Shown one piece after another: positions 7,284 to 15,356 of a DNA stretch of 64,000 nucleotides. The notes under the pieces were generated by a model. That model saw only the letters and a program-made list of their open reading frames with translations, was not told where the DNA came from and ran no database searches. Position 1 is the stretch's first letter. Each line of letters begins with the position of its first letter. Location of the stretch: positions 62,001 through 126,000 of the forward strand of contig NZ_CALGPC010000010.1 in NCBI RefSeq assembly GCF_937960835.1. The letters run 5' to 3'. The DNA is from an uncultured Ferrovibrio sp. GTDB lineage: Bacteria; Pseudomonadota; Alphaproteobacteria; Ferrovibrionales; Ferrovibrionaceae. A program made the translations under genes and the position numbers.

Positions 7284-8774
7284 TCAGGCAAGAGACAGGG
7301 CTAGATAATAAGGCGTGCCGTTGCGCATCACCAGCAGCGGAACCGCCTCCTTCTTGACCTGGCGTGCGGTGCGGATCTTCTCCGCCACTTGCTCGGGCGT
7401 GGAGACGCTGTCGTCGCCGACCCGCAGGATGACATCGCCCTGACGCACGCCGCTGCGTTCGGCATTGCTGTCGCGGGTGACGTCGGCCACTACCACACCC
7501 TTGGTGTTGCCCTCGATCCCCAGCCGGCTGCGCAGCTCCGGCGTCAGCGGCGCGAGCGCAAGACCGACCTTTTCGTCACCCGTCGGATCCTCCGCCGAAG
7601 CGGTCTGCTCGGCTGGCTGCTTGCCGATCGTCACCGTGATCACGCGTTCGCGTCCATCCCGCCAGATGGTCAGCTTGGCGCGCTCGCCCGCCCTCACATT
7701 TGCCACTGCGGTGGCAAGATCGCGCGGCTTCTCGATGATCTTGCCGTCGATGCCGATGATCACGTCGCCCTGCTTGATGCCGGCCTTCTCAGCGGGCGAG
7801 TCAGGCTGCACGACGCTGACGATCACGCCGTTGCTGTCGCTGCGCCCCACGGCCTTGGCGAGCGTTTCGGTCATCGGCTGCATATGTACGCCGAGCCAGC
7901 CGCGTTCTACCTTGCCGCTTTCCTGTAGCTGGGCCACCACCTGCGCTGCGAGATTCGAAGGCACGGCAAAGCCGATACCGACATTGCCGCCGCTGGGCGT
8001 GTAGATCGCCGTGGCGATGCCGATCACATTGCCGTACTGATCGAACACCGGACCGCCGGAATTGCCGGGATTGATCGGCGCATCGATCTGAAGGAAGTCA
8101 TCATAGGGCCCGGCATTGATGTCGCGGCCGCGGGCCGAGAGAATGCCCGCCGAAACGCTGCCGCCAAGCCCGAAGGGATTGCCGACCGCCACGACCCAGT
8201 CGCCGATGCGGGCTTTGTCGGAATTGCCGAACACCACATGCGGCAGCAGCTTCTTCGCCTCGATCTTCAGAAGCGCCAGATCGGTCTTCGGATCGCGCCC
8301 CTTCACGGTGGCGGGATAGCTGCTGCCGTCATCCAGCGTGACCTCGATTTTGCCGGCGCCTTCGACGACATGGTTGTTGGTCACGATCAGGCCGCTCGGA
8401 TCGATCAGGAAGCCCGAGCCCAGCGCATGCCGCGGCGTGCGGCGCTGCTGATCGAAAAACGGCTTGAAGAACTCCTCGAAGGGCGAGCCCGGCGGGAAAT
8501 TCGGTAGGCGCTGCCGGGTGCTGGGATCGACCTTCTCGGTGGTGGCGATGTTGACCACCGCAGGCTTTACCCGCTCGACCAGATCGCCGAAGCCGGGATG
8601 CAGGGCCTGCACCGCCGGAGCCTGCGGCTGGATGGTCTGCGGCGTGACGGTCTGGCCCAGCTGGGCCCGGGCGGCGATGAAGCCGCCCCCGCCGGCGACA
8701 ATGGTGCTGGCCAGCAGCAGCGCGACGACGGCGCGTTTGCCGCGGCCGGATTTGCGAGGGGTTACGTCGTTCAT
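7284..8774 (-). CDS. Do-family periplasmic serine protease (HtrA/DegP-like)
   Basis: 496 residues from the ATG at 8774, which has AGGAGC 7 nt upstream. An N-terminal signal/anchor segment (about residues 13-38) precedes the trypsin-like domain with His in IVTNNHVV (near 135), Asp in KTDLALLKI (near 165) and Ser in NPGNSGGPVFD (near 239). Two PDZ domains follow (RGWLGVHMQPM onward and KVGLALAPL onward). It degrades or refolds misfolded envelope proteins. The neighbouring two-component system could control it, as CpxRA-type systems control degP in other bacteria; that link is inference. Confidence 0.93.
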   Translation of the reverse strand: MNDVTPRKSGRGKRAVVALLLASTIVAGGGGFIAARAQLGQTVTPQTIQPQAPAVQALHPGFGDLVERVKPAVVNIATTEKVDPSTRQRLPNFPPGSPFEEFFKPFFDQQRRTPRHALGSGFLIDPSGLIVTNNHVVEGAGKIEVTLDDGSSYPATVKGRDPKTDLALLKIEAKKLLPHVVFGNSDKARIGDWVVAVGNPFGLGGSVSAGILSARGRDINAGPYDDFLQIDAPINPGNSGGPVFDQYGNVIGIATAIYTPSGGNVGIGFAVPSNLAAQVVAQLQESGKVERGWLGVHMQPMTETLAKAVGRSDSNGVIVSVVQPDSPAEKAGIKQGDVIIGIDGKIIEKPRDLATAVANVRAGERAKLTIWRDGRERVITVTIGKQPAEQTASAEDPTGDEKVGLALAPLTPELRSRLGIEGNTKGVVVADVTRDSNAERSGVRQGDVILRVGDDSVSTPEQVAEKIRTARQVKKEAVPLLVMRNGTPYYLALSLA

Positions 8775-8862
8775 CGGGACAGCTCCTGTGCTCGAAATTC
8801 GTGAGCACAAGATAGGGACGCAACTTTTCGCCCGACCTGAAGGCCGAATTAAAAATCTTTAA

Positions 8863-10302
8863 TCAAACCACCCGCAGATAGCCCATCATCCCGGTCTCCT
8901 GGTGTTCGATGATGTGGCAGTGGAACATCCAGTCGCCCGGCTCGCCCGCGACGAAGGCGATCCGCAGCCGCTCCTTCGGCCGCACCAGAACGGTATCGGC
9001 CCAATGCACCGGCACGTCGCGTTCGCTGGAGCCCAGCACGCGGAAGGTCTGGCCGTGCAGATGCATGGGATGCTGATGCGGCGTGCCGTTGAACAGCTCG
9101 ACAATATAGCTCTCGCCGCTTTTCAGCCCGGCCAGCGGCGGCGGCTTGCGGTCATGCGCCGCGCCCGGCCAAGCCTGACGGTTGATCGACCAGAAGACCT
9201 TCTGCGTCAGGCAGATCTCGTCGGCGGTGGCGCCCATCTCCTTGGCCCAGGCCTCCAGCGCCGGATCGGCATGGCCGGCCAGCAGCGAGAATTCTAGCTT
9301 TGTCGCCGCCTTCAGGTCCGGCACCGGCAATTCCGCCGGCGGCAGGCGCAAGCTGGCCCTGGTGCTGCGCAGGCCTTGGCCCGCTGTGACGATTTTGGCG
9401 AGCGGCCGCGGCTTGCTACTGAAGACATCCTCCAGCACGAGTTCCGCGCCGGCTTTCTCGGGCGCGACGAAGCCGACATCGGCGCGCATGGCCGGACCGA
9501 GCCGCCAGGCATTCAGCGGGAACGGATCGCAGGCATTGCCATCGGTGGCGATCACCACGGCCCGCACGCCGCTCAGGCTGAGCTGCGGGATGCGGGTGGA
9601 ATCGAGATTGAGGATACGCAGCCGCACGCGGGCGCCGGGCGGCACGGTAAGCACCGGCACCGCCTGGCCGTTGGCGGTGCGCAGGCGGCCGAAACTGCCA
9701 GCTTTCGCCGCGCCCGCATCGGTGAGAAAATCCTCGAAGCTGCCGTCATGCTTCACGCGCCAGTCCTTCAGCGCGATGACATGCTCGACATCGAACAGGC
9801 CCTGGTCGCGCGGGTCCTCCACGATCAGCACGCCGGCAAGGCCGCGGCCCAGAGCTTCGACCGTGTTACAATGCGGATGGAAGAAGAAGGTGCCGGGATC
9901 GGGCGGTGAGAAGCTGTAGGTAAAGCTTTCTCCCGGCTTGACCGGGGCTTGCGTGAAATACGGCACGCCATCCATCGCATAGGGCACGCGCAGCCCATGC
10001 CAGTGGATCGTGCTGTGCTCCTTCAGCTCGTTTCTGAAGACCGCCTTGAACGGCCGGCCGCGCTGGGTGCGCAGCACGATGGGAAGCGTGTCGTTCTTGC
10101 CGTCGTCGTAGAGCCACAGAGTGGACGGGCCGACCGCGCCCGGCAGGGTCTTCGGCACCTCGCGGGCGGTGAGCGTGACGCCGCCCTCTTCCGCTGCCAG
10201 AAGACGGCCCGGCAGAATCACGCTGGGAAGAATCGCAGCGGCCAGACCGGACGTACTGGCTTGGAGACTGGCCTGAAGAAAGGTACGACGAGAAAGACGC
10301 AT
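8863..10302 (-). CDS. Tat-exported multicopper oxidase
   Basis: 479 residues from the ATG at 10302 (GAGGT six nt upstream). The N-terminus LSRRTFLQASLQAS is a twin-arginine signal. Four copper-binding motifs are present in the right order: TIHWHG, FFHPHCN, HQHPMHLHG and HCHIIEHQETGMM, giving a type 1 and a trinuclear type 2/3 centre. It is a three-domain laccase/CopA-CueO type enzyme that oxidises Cu(I), metals or phenols in the periplasm. The long Met-rich insertion seen in CueO is absent. It precedes htrA and the two-component genes on the same strand. Confidence 0.9.
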   Translation of the reverse strand: MRLSRRTFLQASLQASTSGLAAAILPSVILPGRLLAAEEGGVTLTAREVPKTLPGAVGPSTLWLYDDGKNDTLPIVLRTQRGRPFKAVFRNELKEHSTIHWHGLRVPYAMDGVPYFTQAPVKPGESFTYSFSPPDPGTFFFHPHCNTVEALGRGLAGVLIVEDPRDQGLFDVEHVIALKDWRVKHDGSFEDFLTDAGAAKAGSFGRLRTANGQAVPVLTVPPGARVRLRILNLDSTRIPQLSLSGVRAVVIATDGNACDPFPLNAWRLGPAMRADVGFVAPEKAGAELVLEDVFSSKPRPLAKIVTAGQGLRSTRASLRLPPAELPVPDLKAATKLEFSLLAGHADPALEAWAKEMGATADEICLTQKVFWSINRQAWPGAAHDRKPPPLAGLKSGESYIVELFNGTPHQHPMHLHGQTFRVLGSSERDVPVHWADTVLVRPKERLRIAFVAGEPGDWMFHCHIIEHQETGMMGYLRVV

Positions 10303-10408
10303 CACGACCTCAATCGAAACGCCGAATCACGGCGCAACTCAAAATCCGGGCGGGCTGGTCGTGACAGGCTCAGATCGGGCATGGCCCGGGTCGGGGCTTA
10401 GGGGTAAG

Positions 10409-10501
10409 TGGCGGAGGGGAAGGGATTCGAACCCTCGATACAGGTTTACCCTGTATAACGGTTTAGCAAACCGCCGCCTTCAGCCACTCGGCCACCCCTC
10501 C
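10409..10501 (-). tRNA. tRNA-Ser(GCU)
   Basis: Class II tRNA with acceptor stem GGAGGGG/CCCCTCC, D-arm GCCGAGTGGCTGAAGGC, anticodon loop TTGCTAA (anticodon GCT), a long variable arm (ATACAGG/CCTGTAT) and T-arm GGTTCGAATCC. The CCA end is encoded at 10409-10411. The gene is 93 nt with CCA, the normal size for tRNA-Ser. Confidence 0.97.
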
Positions 10502-10571
10502 GCACGCGAGTGGGTATTTACACGGCGTATGCGGGGCCCCTTCTAAGGGGCTGGGGAGGCCCTGTCAACGA

Positions 10572-11075
10572 TCATCCCTGGCTTATGCCGACCGCCTCCT
10601 TGCCGCCGGTCCAATCCAGCAATTCCCGGTAACTCAAGGGAAAAACCGCATGCGGATGCCCGGCCGCGGCATGCAGGGTTTCGAACCGCTTCAGGCTGGC
10701 ATCGACCGCGATGGGAAGCCTTTCCAGATGCCCCAGCGGCGAGACGCCGCCAATGGCAAAACCGGTCGCCTGGCGGACCAGATCGGCATCGGCGCGCTTC
10801 GGCGTGCCGCCCAGGCCGAGCGCCTGGCCCAGAGCCGCCAGATCGCATTGCCGGTCGCCCGCCACCAGCGCCATCACCGGCTTGCCCTCATGGGCAAAGA
10901 CCAGCGATTTGACGATGGCGCCGACCGGGCAGCCCAGCGCATCGGCCGCCTGCTGCGCCGTGCGGGCGGAATCCGACAGCACAATGACGCGGTCGCCCGC
11001 GCCGAGATTGCGCAGGGCCTCGCGCACGCGGCGCACCGAGGGATGTTCCAGGATGGGATCGGCAGTCGCGCTCAT
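10572..11075 (-). CDS. ybaK: YbaK/EbsC-family aminoacyl-tRNA deacylase
   Basis: 167 residues covering one complete YbaK/ProX domain. These proteins hydrolyse mischarged Cys-tRNA-Pro and related species in trans. Visible family elements are DSARTAQQAADALGCPVGAIVKSLVF, with the conserved Lys, and VRQATGFAIGGVSPLGH, which forms the active-site wall. It lies 71 bp upstream of tRNA-Ser on the same strand and just downstream of a GST gene; no operon partner in translation is evident. Confidence 0.9.
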   Translation of the reverse strand: MSATADPILEHPSVRRVREALRNLGAGDRVIVLSDSARTAQQAADALGCPVGAIVKSLVFAHEGKPVMALVAGDRQCDLAALGQALGLGGTPKRADADLVRQATGFAIGGVSPLGHLERLPIAVDASLKRFETLHAAAGHPHAVFPLSYRELLDWTGGKEAVGISQG

Positions 11076-11102
11076 GACGTCCCTCTTCTCACGCGCGCCG
11101 CT

Positions 11103-11726
11103 TTACGGCACCTCGAAACCGCGCTGCACGGCCGGGCGCGCCTTGATCGCCTCGAACCAGCGCTGCACGTTCGGATACTGCGCCAGATCGATGCCCTGCC
11201 AGTCGTGGCGGAACACCCAAGGAAAGGTCGCGATATCGGCGATGGTGTATTCGTTCGCGGCGAGATATTCGCTTTTGCCCAAACGCTCGTTCATCACGCC
11301 GTAGAGCCGCGCAACTTCAGTGTCGAAGCGCTTGAGCGCGTAAGGCACCTGCTCCTTGGCGGTGCGGCGGAAGTGATGCGACTGGCCGAAATTCGGGCCG
11401 ATGCCGCTCATCTGGAACATCAGCCACTGGATGGTGATCATCCGCGCGGTCGGGTCCTTGGGCAGGAATTTGCCGGTCTTCTCGGCGAGATAGATCAGGA
11501 TCGCGCCCGACTCCCACAGCGTGAACGGCTTGGCATAACCGGCCAGCGGATCGTGATCGACGATGGCCGGAATCTTGCCGTTCGGATTCACTTTCAGGAA
11601 ATCCGGATCGAACTGCTCGTTCTTGGTGATGTCGATGGGGAAAACCTGATACGGCAGCCCGGTCTCCTCCAGCATGATGGAGATTTTGCGGCCATTCGAG
11701 GTACCCCAAACATAAAGATCGATCAC
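11103..11726 (-). CDS. Glutathione S-transferase, Nu-class-like (first of two)
   Basis: 207 residues from the GTG at 11726, chosen because AAGGAG lies six nt upstream and because this start aligns with the ATG of the paralogue at 13106 (IDLYVWGTSNGRKISIMLEE versus IDLYYWPTPNGHKITLFLEE). The thioredoxin-like N-terminal domain shows VNPNGKIPAIVDHDP and ESGAILIYLAEKTGKF, the glutathione-binding region. The helical C-terminal domain contains GIGPNFGQSHHF, YTIADIATFPWV. Nu-class enzymes such as YfcG have disulfide reductase activity. It lies downstream of an acetyltransferase gene. Confidence 0.88.
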   Translation of the reverse strand: MIDLYVWGTSNGRKISIMLEETGLPYQVFPIDITKNEQFDPDFLKVNPNGKIPAIVDHDPLAGYAKPFTLWESGAILIYLAEKTGKFLPKDPTARMITIQWLMFQMSGIGPNFGQSHHFRRTAKEQVPYALKRFDTEVARLYGVMNERLGKSEYLAANEYTIADIATFPWVFRHDWQGIDLAQYPNVQRWFEAIKARPAVQRGFEVP

Positions 11727-11813
11727 GGAAGACTCCTTTATCGTTATCGGTTTCCACGTCACGTCATGCCACGCCTTGGGCGTGGCGGGATGAATGTGAT
11801 GAGCGGGCGGACA

Positions 11814-12245
11814 TCACACCCTTTTCACAAAATGGAAGCTGACGATCGTGTAGCGCTGGCGGTGATAGAAGCGGTGTGCGTCCACGCGATGGGTGCCGCT
11901 GTCGAGATCGACCACCTTTCGGCCTTCGGATTTCGCCAGAGCCTCAACCCAGTCCAGCATGATGGCGCCATAGCCTTTCGAGCGCACACTGCTCAAGGTG
12001 GCGAGATCGTCGACATAGATCAGCGGGCCATGCACCAGGCGCTCCTGCCGGCGGAAGCCGATGCAGGCGACCGGCTTGCCCGCCTCTTCCACATAGCCGA
12101 GCTGAAAGCCTTCCTTCTGCTGGCGCTTCACACGGGCGACGAGTTCGGCGGCATCCTTCAGATGCGGGCGCAGTTCGTGGATCACCGGAAAGCAGGCGGC
12201 GATCTTCTCATCGGTATCAGCGATCTGAACGGAGGGCTTGGTCAT
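11814..12245 (-). CDS. GNAT-family N-acetyltransferase
   Basis: 143 residues. The GNAT fold is recognised from the strand LIYVDDLATLSSVRSKGYGAIMLDWVEAL, where RSKGYG is the acetyl-CoA pyrophosphate-binding R/Q-x-x-G-x-G/A motif. The C-terminal part ends with a conserved D-S-G-THRVDAHRFYHR segment. The substrate is not evident. It is placed between two related GST genes on the same strand. Confidence 0.85.
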   Translation of the reverse strand: MTKPSVQIADTDEKIAACFPVIHELRPHLKDAAELVARVKRQQKEGFQLGYVEEAGKPVACIGFRRQERLVHGPLIYVDDLATLSSVRSKGYGAIMLDWVEALAKSEGRKVVDLDSGTHRVDAHRFYHRQRYTIVSFHFVKRV

Positions 12246-12401
12246 GCGTTTCTCAGTTTTTTGCCTATTCGGATGAAGACCCGCGGGTCACTTTGTTTAC
12301 TGCCGGGCTGGCCTTCGCCGGACCCGGTGGCCCGAGGGTGACGCTTTGGCCCTTCCGCCATGCTCGGGACTTGGCCCGAGCATGACGACTGGGTGTGCTC
12401 C

Positions 12402-13106
12402 CTATCCCTTCACCACGGCGGCGGTCTGGCCGAAGAGCACTTTCTTGGCTTCCTCGGTCATCACCGGCACGCCCTGGTTCACGGCCTTGCCCTTCTCATA
12501 GGCGACCTTCGTCGCAGGCCGCGCCCAGATGCTGTCGAACCAGCGCTTGAGGTTCGGGAAATCCTCCAGCTTCTGGCCCTGGCGCTCGTAAGGCACGATC
12601 CATGGGTAGCACATCATGTCGGCGATCGTGTATTCGTCGCCGCAGATGAAGGCGCGGCCTTCCAGGCGCTTGTTCAGCACGCCGTAGAGGCGGTTGGTTT
12701 CGTTGACATAGCGATTGATCGCGTAAGGGATCTTCTCGGGCGCGTATTGCGAAAAGTGATGGTTCTGGCCGCACATCGGACCAAGACCGCCCATCTGCCA
12801 CATCATCCATTCGGTGCAGGCGACCCGGCCGCGCAGATCCTGCGGAATGAACTTCTTATACTTGTCGGCCAGATAGAGCAGGATCGCGCCGGACTCGAAC
12901 ACGCTGATCGGCGCGCCGCCATCGGCGGGCGCATGATCGACAATGGCCGGCATGCGGTTGTTTGGAGCGATCTTCAGGAAATCGGGATTGAACTGCTCGC
13001 CTTTGGAGATGTTGACCGGCTTGATCGTGTAGGGAATGCCGGCTTCTTCGAGGAACAGGGTGATCTTGTGGCCGTTGGGGGTCGGCCAGTAATAGAGATC
13101 GATCAT
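12402..13106 (-). CDS. Glutathione S-transferase, YfcG/YghU-like (second of two)
   Basis: 234 residues, a close match in layout to E. coli YfcG, a Nu-class GST with disulfide-bond reductase activity. Key elements are YYWPTPNGHKITLFLEEAGI with the Thr-Pro-Asn-Gly active-site turn, APNNRMPAIVDHAPADGG, ESGAILLYLADKYKKF, GGLGPMCGQNHHF and YTIADMMCYPWIV. The last 25 residues extend beyond YfcG. It shares about half of its residues with the GST at 11103-11726; the pair probably arose by duplication with the acetyltransferase gene lying between. Confidence 0.9.
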   Translation of the reverse strand: MIDLYYWPTPNGHKITLFLEEAGIPYTIKPVNISKGEQFNPDFLKIAPNNRMPAIVDHAPADGGAPISVFESGAILLYLADKYKKFIPQDLRGRVACTEWMMWQMGGLGPMCGQNHHFSQYAPEKIPYAINRYVNETNRLYGVLNKRLEGRAFICGDEYTIADMMCYPWIVPYERQGQKLEDFPNLKRWFDSIWARPATKVAYEKGKAVNQGVPVMTEEAKKVLFGQTAAVVKG

Positions 13107-13472
13107 CGCGCGAGACTCCGAGTTTTGACAGCAACAGGATGGGACATCGAAACCTAGGCGGCAAGGCGCAGAGCCACCGCATGCCGGGCCGATGATGGGT
13201 CGAATTAGAGCCGGAACAAAGGCTTATCAAGCGGGCCTGCCTTGCCGCCTGCGCTTAGTTGCGAGCCGATTGCAGCCAATTCGAGCCAATTGCATGCCAG
13301 GTGCGGGCAAGCGGCAGCCAAGAGCGGCACGATTGCCGGCCAGTGCGATGCCAAGTCCGCGCCAAGGCCACGCCCGTTTTCGCCCGCTTCTTTCATATGT
13401 CCACCCGCCTCTCGGCGGCCTCGTCCTTGACGGCAAAAAGCTTCTGCGTCTGATAGTTGACGGGCCTCTCGC
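13107..13472. other. Gene-free stretch with decayed 10-bp repeats
   Basis: 366 bp between the YfcG-like gene and ynfA. No supported gene is seen; a 91-codon minus-strand frame covers it but is Arg/Gly-rich and has no family features. The middle part (13261-13300) has a 10-bp periodicity (blocks GCGAGCCGAT, TGCAGCCAAT, TCGAGCCAAT, TGCATGCCAG), with weaker copies to about 13390. The promoter of the GST gene should lie near 13110-13200. Confidence 0.5.
13261..13300. repeat. Short 10-bp imperfect tandem repeat
   Basis: Four consecutive 10-bp blocks share the core AGCCAAT or close variants: GCGAGCCGAT, TGCAGCCAAT, TCGAGCCAAT, TGCATGCCAG. The pattern fades over the following 90 bp. Confidence 0.5.
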
Positions 13473-13799
13473 CTACGCACCTCTCGGCCCCAATAGAATA
13501 ATCCCGCTGCCGATCAAGCAGATCGCGGCGCCGGTGAGATCCCAGCGGTCGGGCATGCGGTGCTCAATCATCCAAAGCCAGAACAGCGAGGCCACGATGT
13601 AGAGACCGCCATAGGCCGCATAGGCCCGGCCTGCGGCGGCGGCTTCGGCCAAGGTGAGCAGATAGGCGAACAGCGCGAGCGAGGCCATGCCGGGCAGCAG
13701 CCACCAGGCCGATTTATCGAGCCGCAGCCAGGCCCAGAAGGAAAAGCAGCCGGCGATCTCGGCCAGAGCCGCGGCGGCGTATACGAGATAGGTCTTCAT
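13473..13799 (-). CDS. ynfA: YnfA family small membrane protein (UPF0060)
   Basis: 108 residues, the exact family size, from the ATG at 13799. It has four predicted membrane helices and the family features AEIAGCFSFWAWLRLDKSAW, GRAYAAYGGLYIVASLFWLW, RMPDRWDLTGAAICLIGSGI. YnfA is related to small multidrug resistance transporters, and its exact role is not settled. It lies downstream of the dehalogenase-like gene, with an 18-bp tandem repeat between the two. Confidence 0.9.
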   Translation of the reverse strand: MKTYLVYAAAALAEIAGCFSFWAWLRLDKSAWWLLPGMASLALFAYLLTLAEAAAAGRAYAAYGGLYIVASLFWLWMIEHRMPDRWDLTGAAICLIGSGIILLGPRGA

Positions 13800-13827
13800 C
13801 GCTCGGCCTCTGCGCTGCCTTCTGTTT

Positions 13828-13880
13828 TGCTCTTCTGGCCTGCCCTGCTCTTCTGGTCTGCCCCGCTCTTCTTCAGCGTT
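13828..13880. repeat. 18-bp tandem repeat upstream of ynfA
   Basis: Two nearly identical copies, TGCTCTTCTGGCCTGCCC (13828-13845) and TGCTCTTCTGGTCTGCCC (13846-13863), one mismatch, followed by a partial third copy starting CGCTCTTCTTC. On the minus strand the unit would read as a Gly-Arg-Pro-Glu-Glu-Gln repeat if translated from the dehalogenase side. Confidence 0.75.
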
Positions 13881-13891
13881 GCTCTCTTTCT

Positions 13892-14779
13892 TCAGCCCTG
13901 CTGCTGCAGGAAATCGAGCAAACGCTGCGCCGTTTCCTTCGGGAACTGGTCGATAAAGAAATGGCCGCCGGGCAGCGAGGCGGCGGTGACATTCGTGCAG
14001 CGCTTTTTCCATTCGGCGGCGAGGTCGAACATCTTCGCCATCGCGCCATTGGCTCCGTAGAAGACCAGCACCGGGCATTCCACCTTCTTCCCGATATCGG
14101 CGGCGTCGTGCTCCAGATCGATGCTGGCGGCTGCGCGGTAGTCCGAGCATGAGCCGTGGATCATCGCCGGGTCGCGCCAGCAGCGGCGATACTCGGCCAG
14201 CAGCTCCGGATCGAAATCGCTAAGCGCAGATGAGCCCCAGCCGACGAGGCAGGTCTGGTAGAAGAAATCCGGGTCCCTGCCGATGATCGTTTCGGGGAAC
14301 GGCTCGGGCTGGGCGAGGAAGAACCAGTGCCAGTAGGCCTGCGCCACCGCGCGGTTGAGGTCCATGTACATCGCATAAGTCGGCACGATGTCCATTACGG
14401 TGAGCGACTGCACGGCCTCGGGGTAATCGAGCGTGAGGCGATGCGCCGTGCGGCCGCCGCGGTCATGGCCGATCAGATGGAAATGCGGAAAGCCGAGCTG
14501 GCGCATCAGGCCGACCTGATCGGCGGCCAGCGCGCGGAAGGCGTAGTTGGACTTGTCAGGCGCGCAATGCGGCTTGGCCGAATCGCCGTAGCCGCGCAGA
14601 TCGGCGCAGACCACGGTGTAGCGTTGCGCCAGAACCGGCGCGACACGCGCCCACATGGCGAGGTTTTGCGGAAAGCCATGCAGCAGCAGAACCGGCGGAC
14701 CGGAGCCGCCGATCACGGCGTTGATCTCGATGCCATCCACCGTGACCGTTTTGCGCGTGAAACCCTCGAACAAGGCCAT
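13892..14779 (-). CDS. Alpha/beta hydrolase, haloacetate (fluoroacetate) dehalogenase-like
   Basis: 295 residues from the ATG at 14779 (GAGGGAAG upstream). The fold shows oxyanion segment LLHGFPQNLAMW and the nucleophile elbow GHDRGGRTAHRL with Asp near residue 106 in place of Ser. Spacing to a second Asp (130), His-Trp (151-152, in YWHWFFLAQPEP), Tyr (214) and the C-terminal His (near 273, GGHFF) closely matches the catalytic and halide-binding residues of the Rhodopseudomonas palustris fluoroacetate dehalogenase (D110, D134, H155, W156, Y219, H280), including both Arg after the nucleophile. It should hydrolyse a 2-haloacetate to glycolate, although epoxide hydrolysis cannot be excluded. Confidence 0.85.
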   Translation of the reverse strand: MALFEGFTRKTVTVDGIEINAVIGGSGPPVLLLHGFPQNLAMWARVAPVLAQRYTVVCADLRGYGDSAKPHCAPDKSNYAFRALAADQVGLMRQLGFPHFHLIGHDRGGRTAHRLTLDYPEAVQSLTVMDIVPTYAMYMDLNRAVAQAYWHWFFLAQPEPFPETIIGRDPDFFYQTCLVGWGSSALSDFDPELLAEYRRCWRDPAMIHGSCSDYRAAASIDLEHDAADIGKKVECPVLVFYGANGAMAKMFDLAAEWKKRCTNVTAASLPGGHFFIDQFPKETAQRLLDFLQQQG

Positions 14780-14909
14780 GTCTTCCCTCTTCCCTAGCAA
14801 TCGTTCCGCTGGCTTGCGTTCCGATCATAGCCGCAGCACCGATACAAAGGGAACAGAGCGCGGCGCCGTGAATTGCTGGGACGATGTGGAGAAACGGCGG
14901 AGGGTTTCC

Positions 14910-15347
14910 ATGAATACGCGTGTCTTTGCGCTGGTCTACGGCATCGTCTTTCTGGCGGTGGGCATTGCCGGCTTCATCCCGGGCATCACCCAGCCGGGCG
15001 GCCCCTCGCCGGAAGGCTCGCCGCCGGTGCATGACGTGCATCTGCTGCTCGGGATCTTCCCGGTGAACGCGGCGCATAATCTGGTGCATGTGCTGTTTGG
15101 CCTTGGCGGCCTGATCGCGTCGCGCGACCTACGGCTGTCCTGGTTCTATGCCTGCATCACCGGCGCGGTCTATCTGATCCTGTTCTTCATGGGGCTGGCT
15201 TCGGGCCTGAAGACAATGTTCGGCATGGCGCCGCTCTACGGCGCCGATGTGTGGCTGCATCTCGTGCTGGCGGTAATCGCCATCGCCTTCGCCGTCACCG
15301 GACGCGGCAAGCAGCGCCAGCCGCTGCCGCCCGATGCGACGCGGTGA
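14910..15347 (+). CDS. DUF4383-type small membrane protein
   Basis: 145 residues from the ATG at 14910, preceded by GGAGG. Four hydrophobic segments are visible (FALVYGIVFLAVGIAGFI, LVHVLFGLGGLIA, FYACITGAVYLILFFMGLASG, VWLHLVLAVIAIAFAV). The segment HLLLGIFPVNAAHNLVHVLFG is the DUF4383 hallmark. The role is not known. It is divergent from the dehalogenase-like gene, 130 bp away. Confidence 0.8.
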   Translation: MNTRVFALVYGIVFLAVGIAGFIPGITQPGGPSPEGSPPVHDVHLLLGIFPVNAAHNLVHVLFGLGGLIASRDLRLSWFYACITGAVYLILFFMGLASGLKTMFGMAPLYGADVWLHLVLAVIAIAFAVTGRGKQRQPLPPDATR

Positions 15348-15356
15348 AGGCCTGAT

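Noticed and set aside
8848..8863. ATTAAA-AATC-TTTAAT palindrome at the end of the multicopper oxidase gene
   Set aside because: Short, AT-only and overlapping the stop codon, so chance is likely; no T-run.
10650..12341. A 563-codon plus-strand frame over ybaK, GST and GNAT genes
   Set aside because: It spans three recognised minus-strand genes; the product has His/Arg/Asp-rich shadow composition.
13261..13390. Possible CRISPR array in the 10-bp repeats
   Set aside because: The unit is only 10 bp with no spacers and no cas genes nearby.
13205..13480. A 91-codon minus-strand frame between the YfcG-like gene and ynfA
   Set aside because: Arg/Gly-rich, no ribosome binding site or family, and it crosses the repeat region and the end of ynfA.
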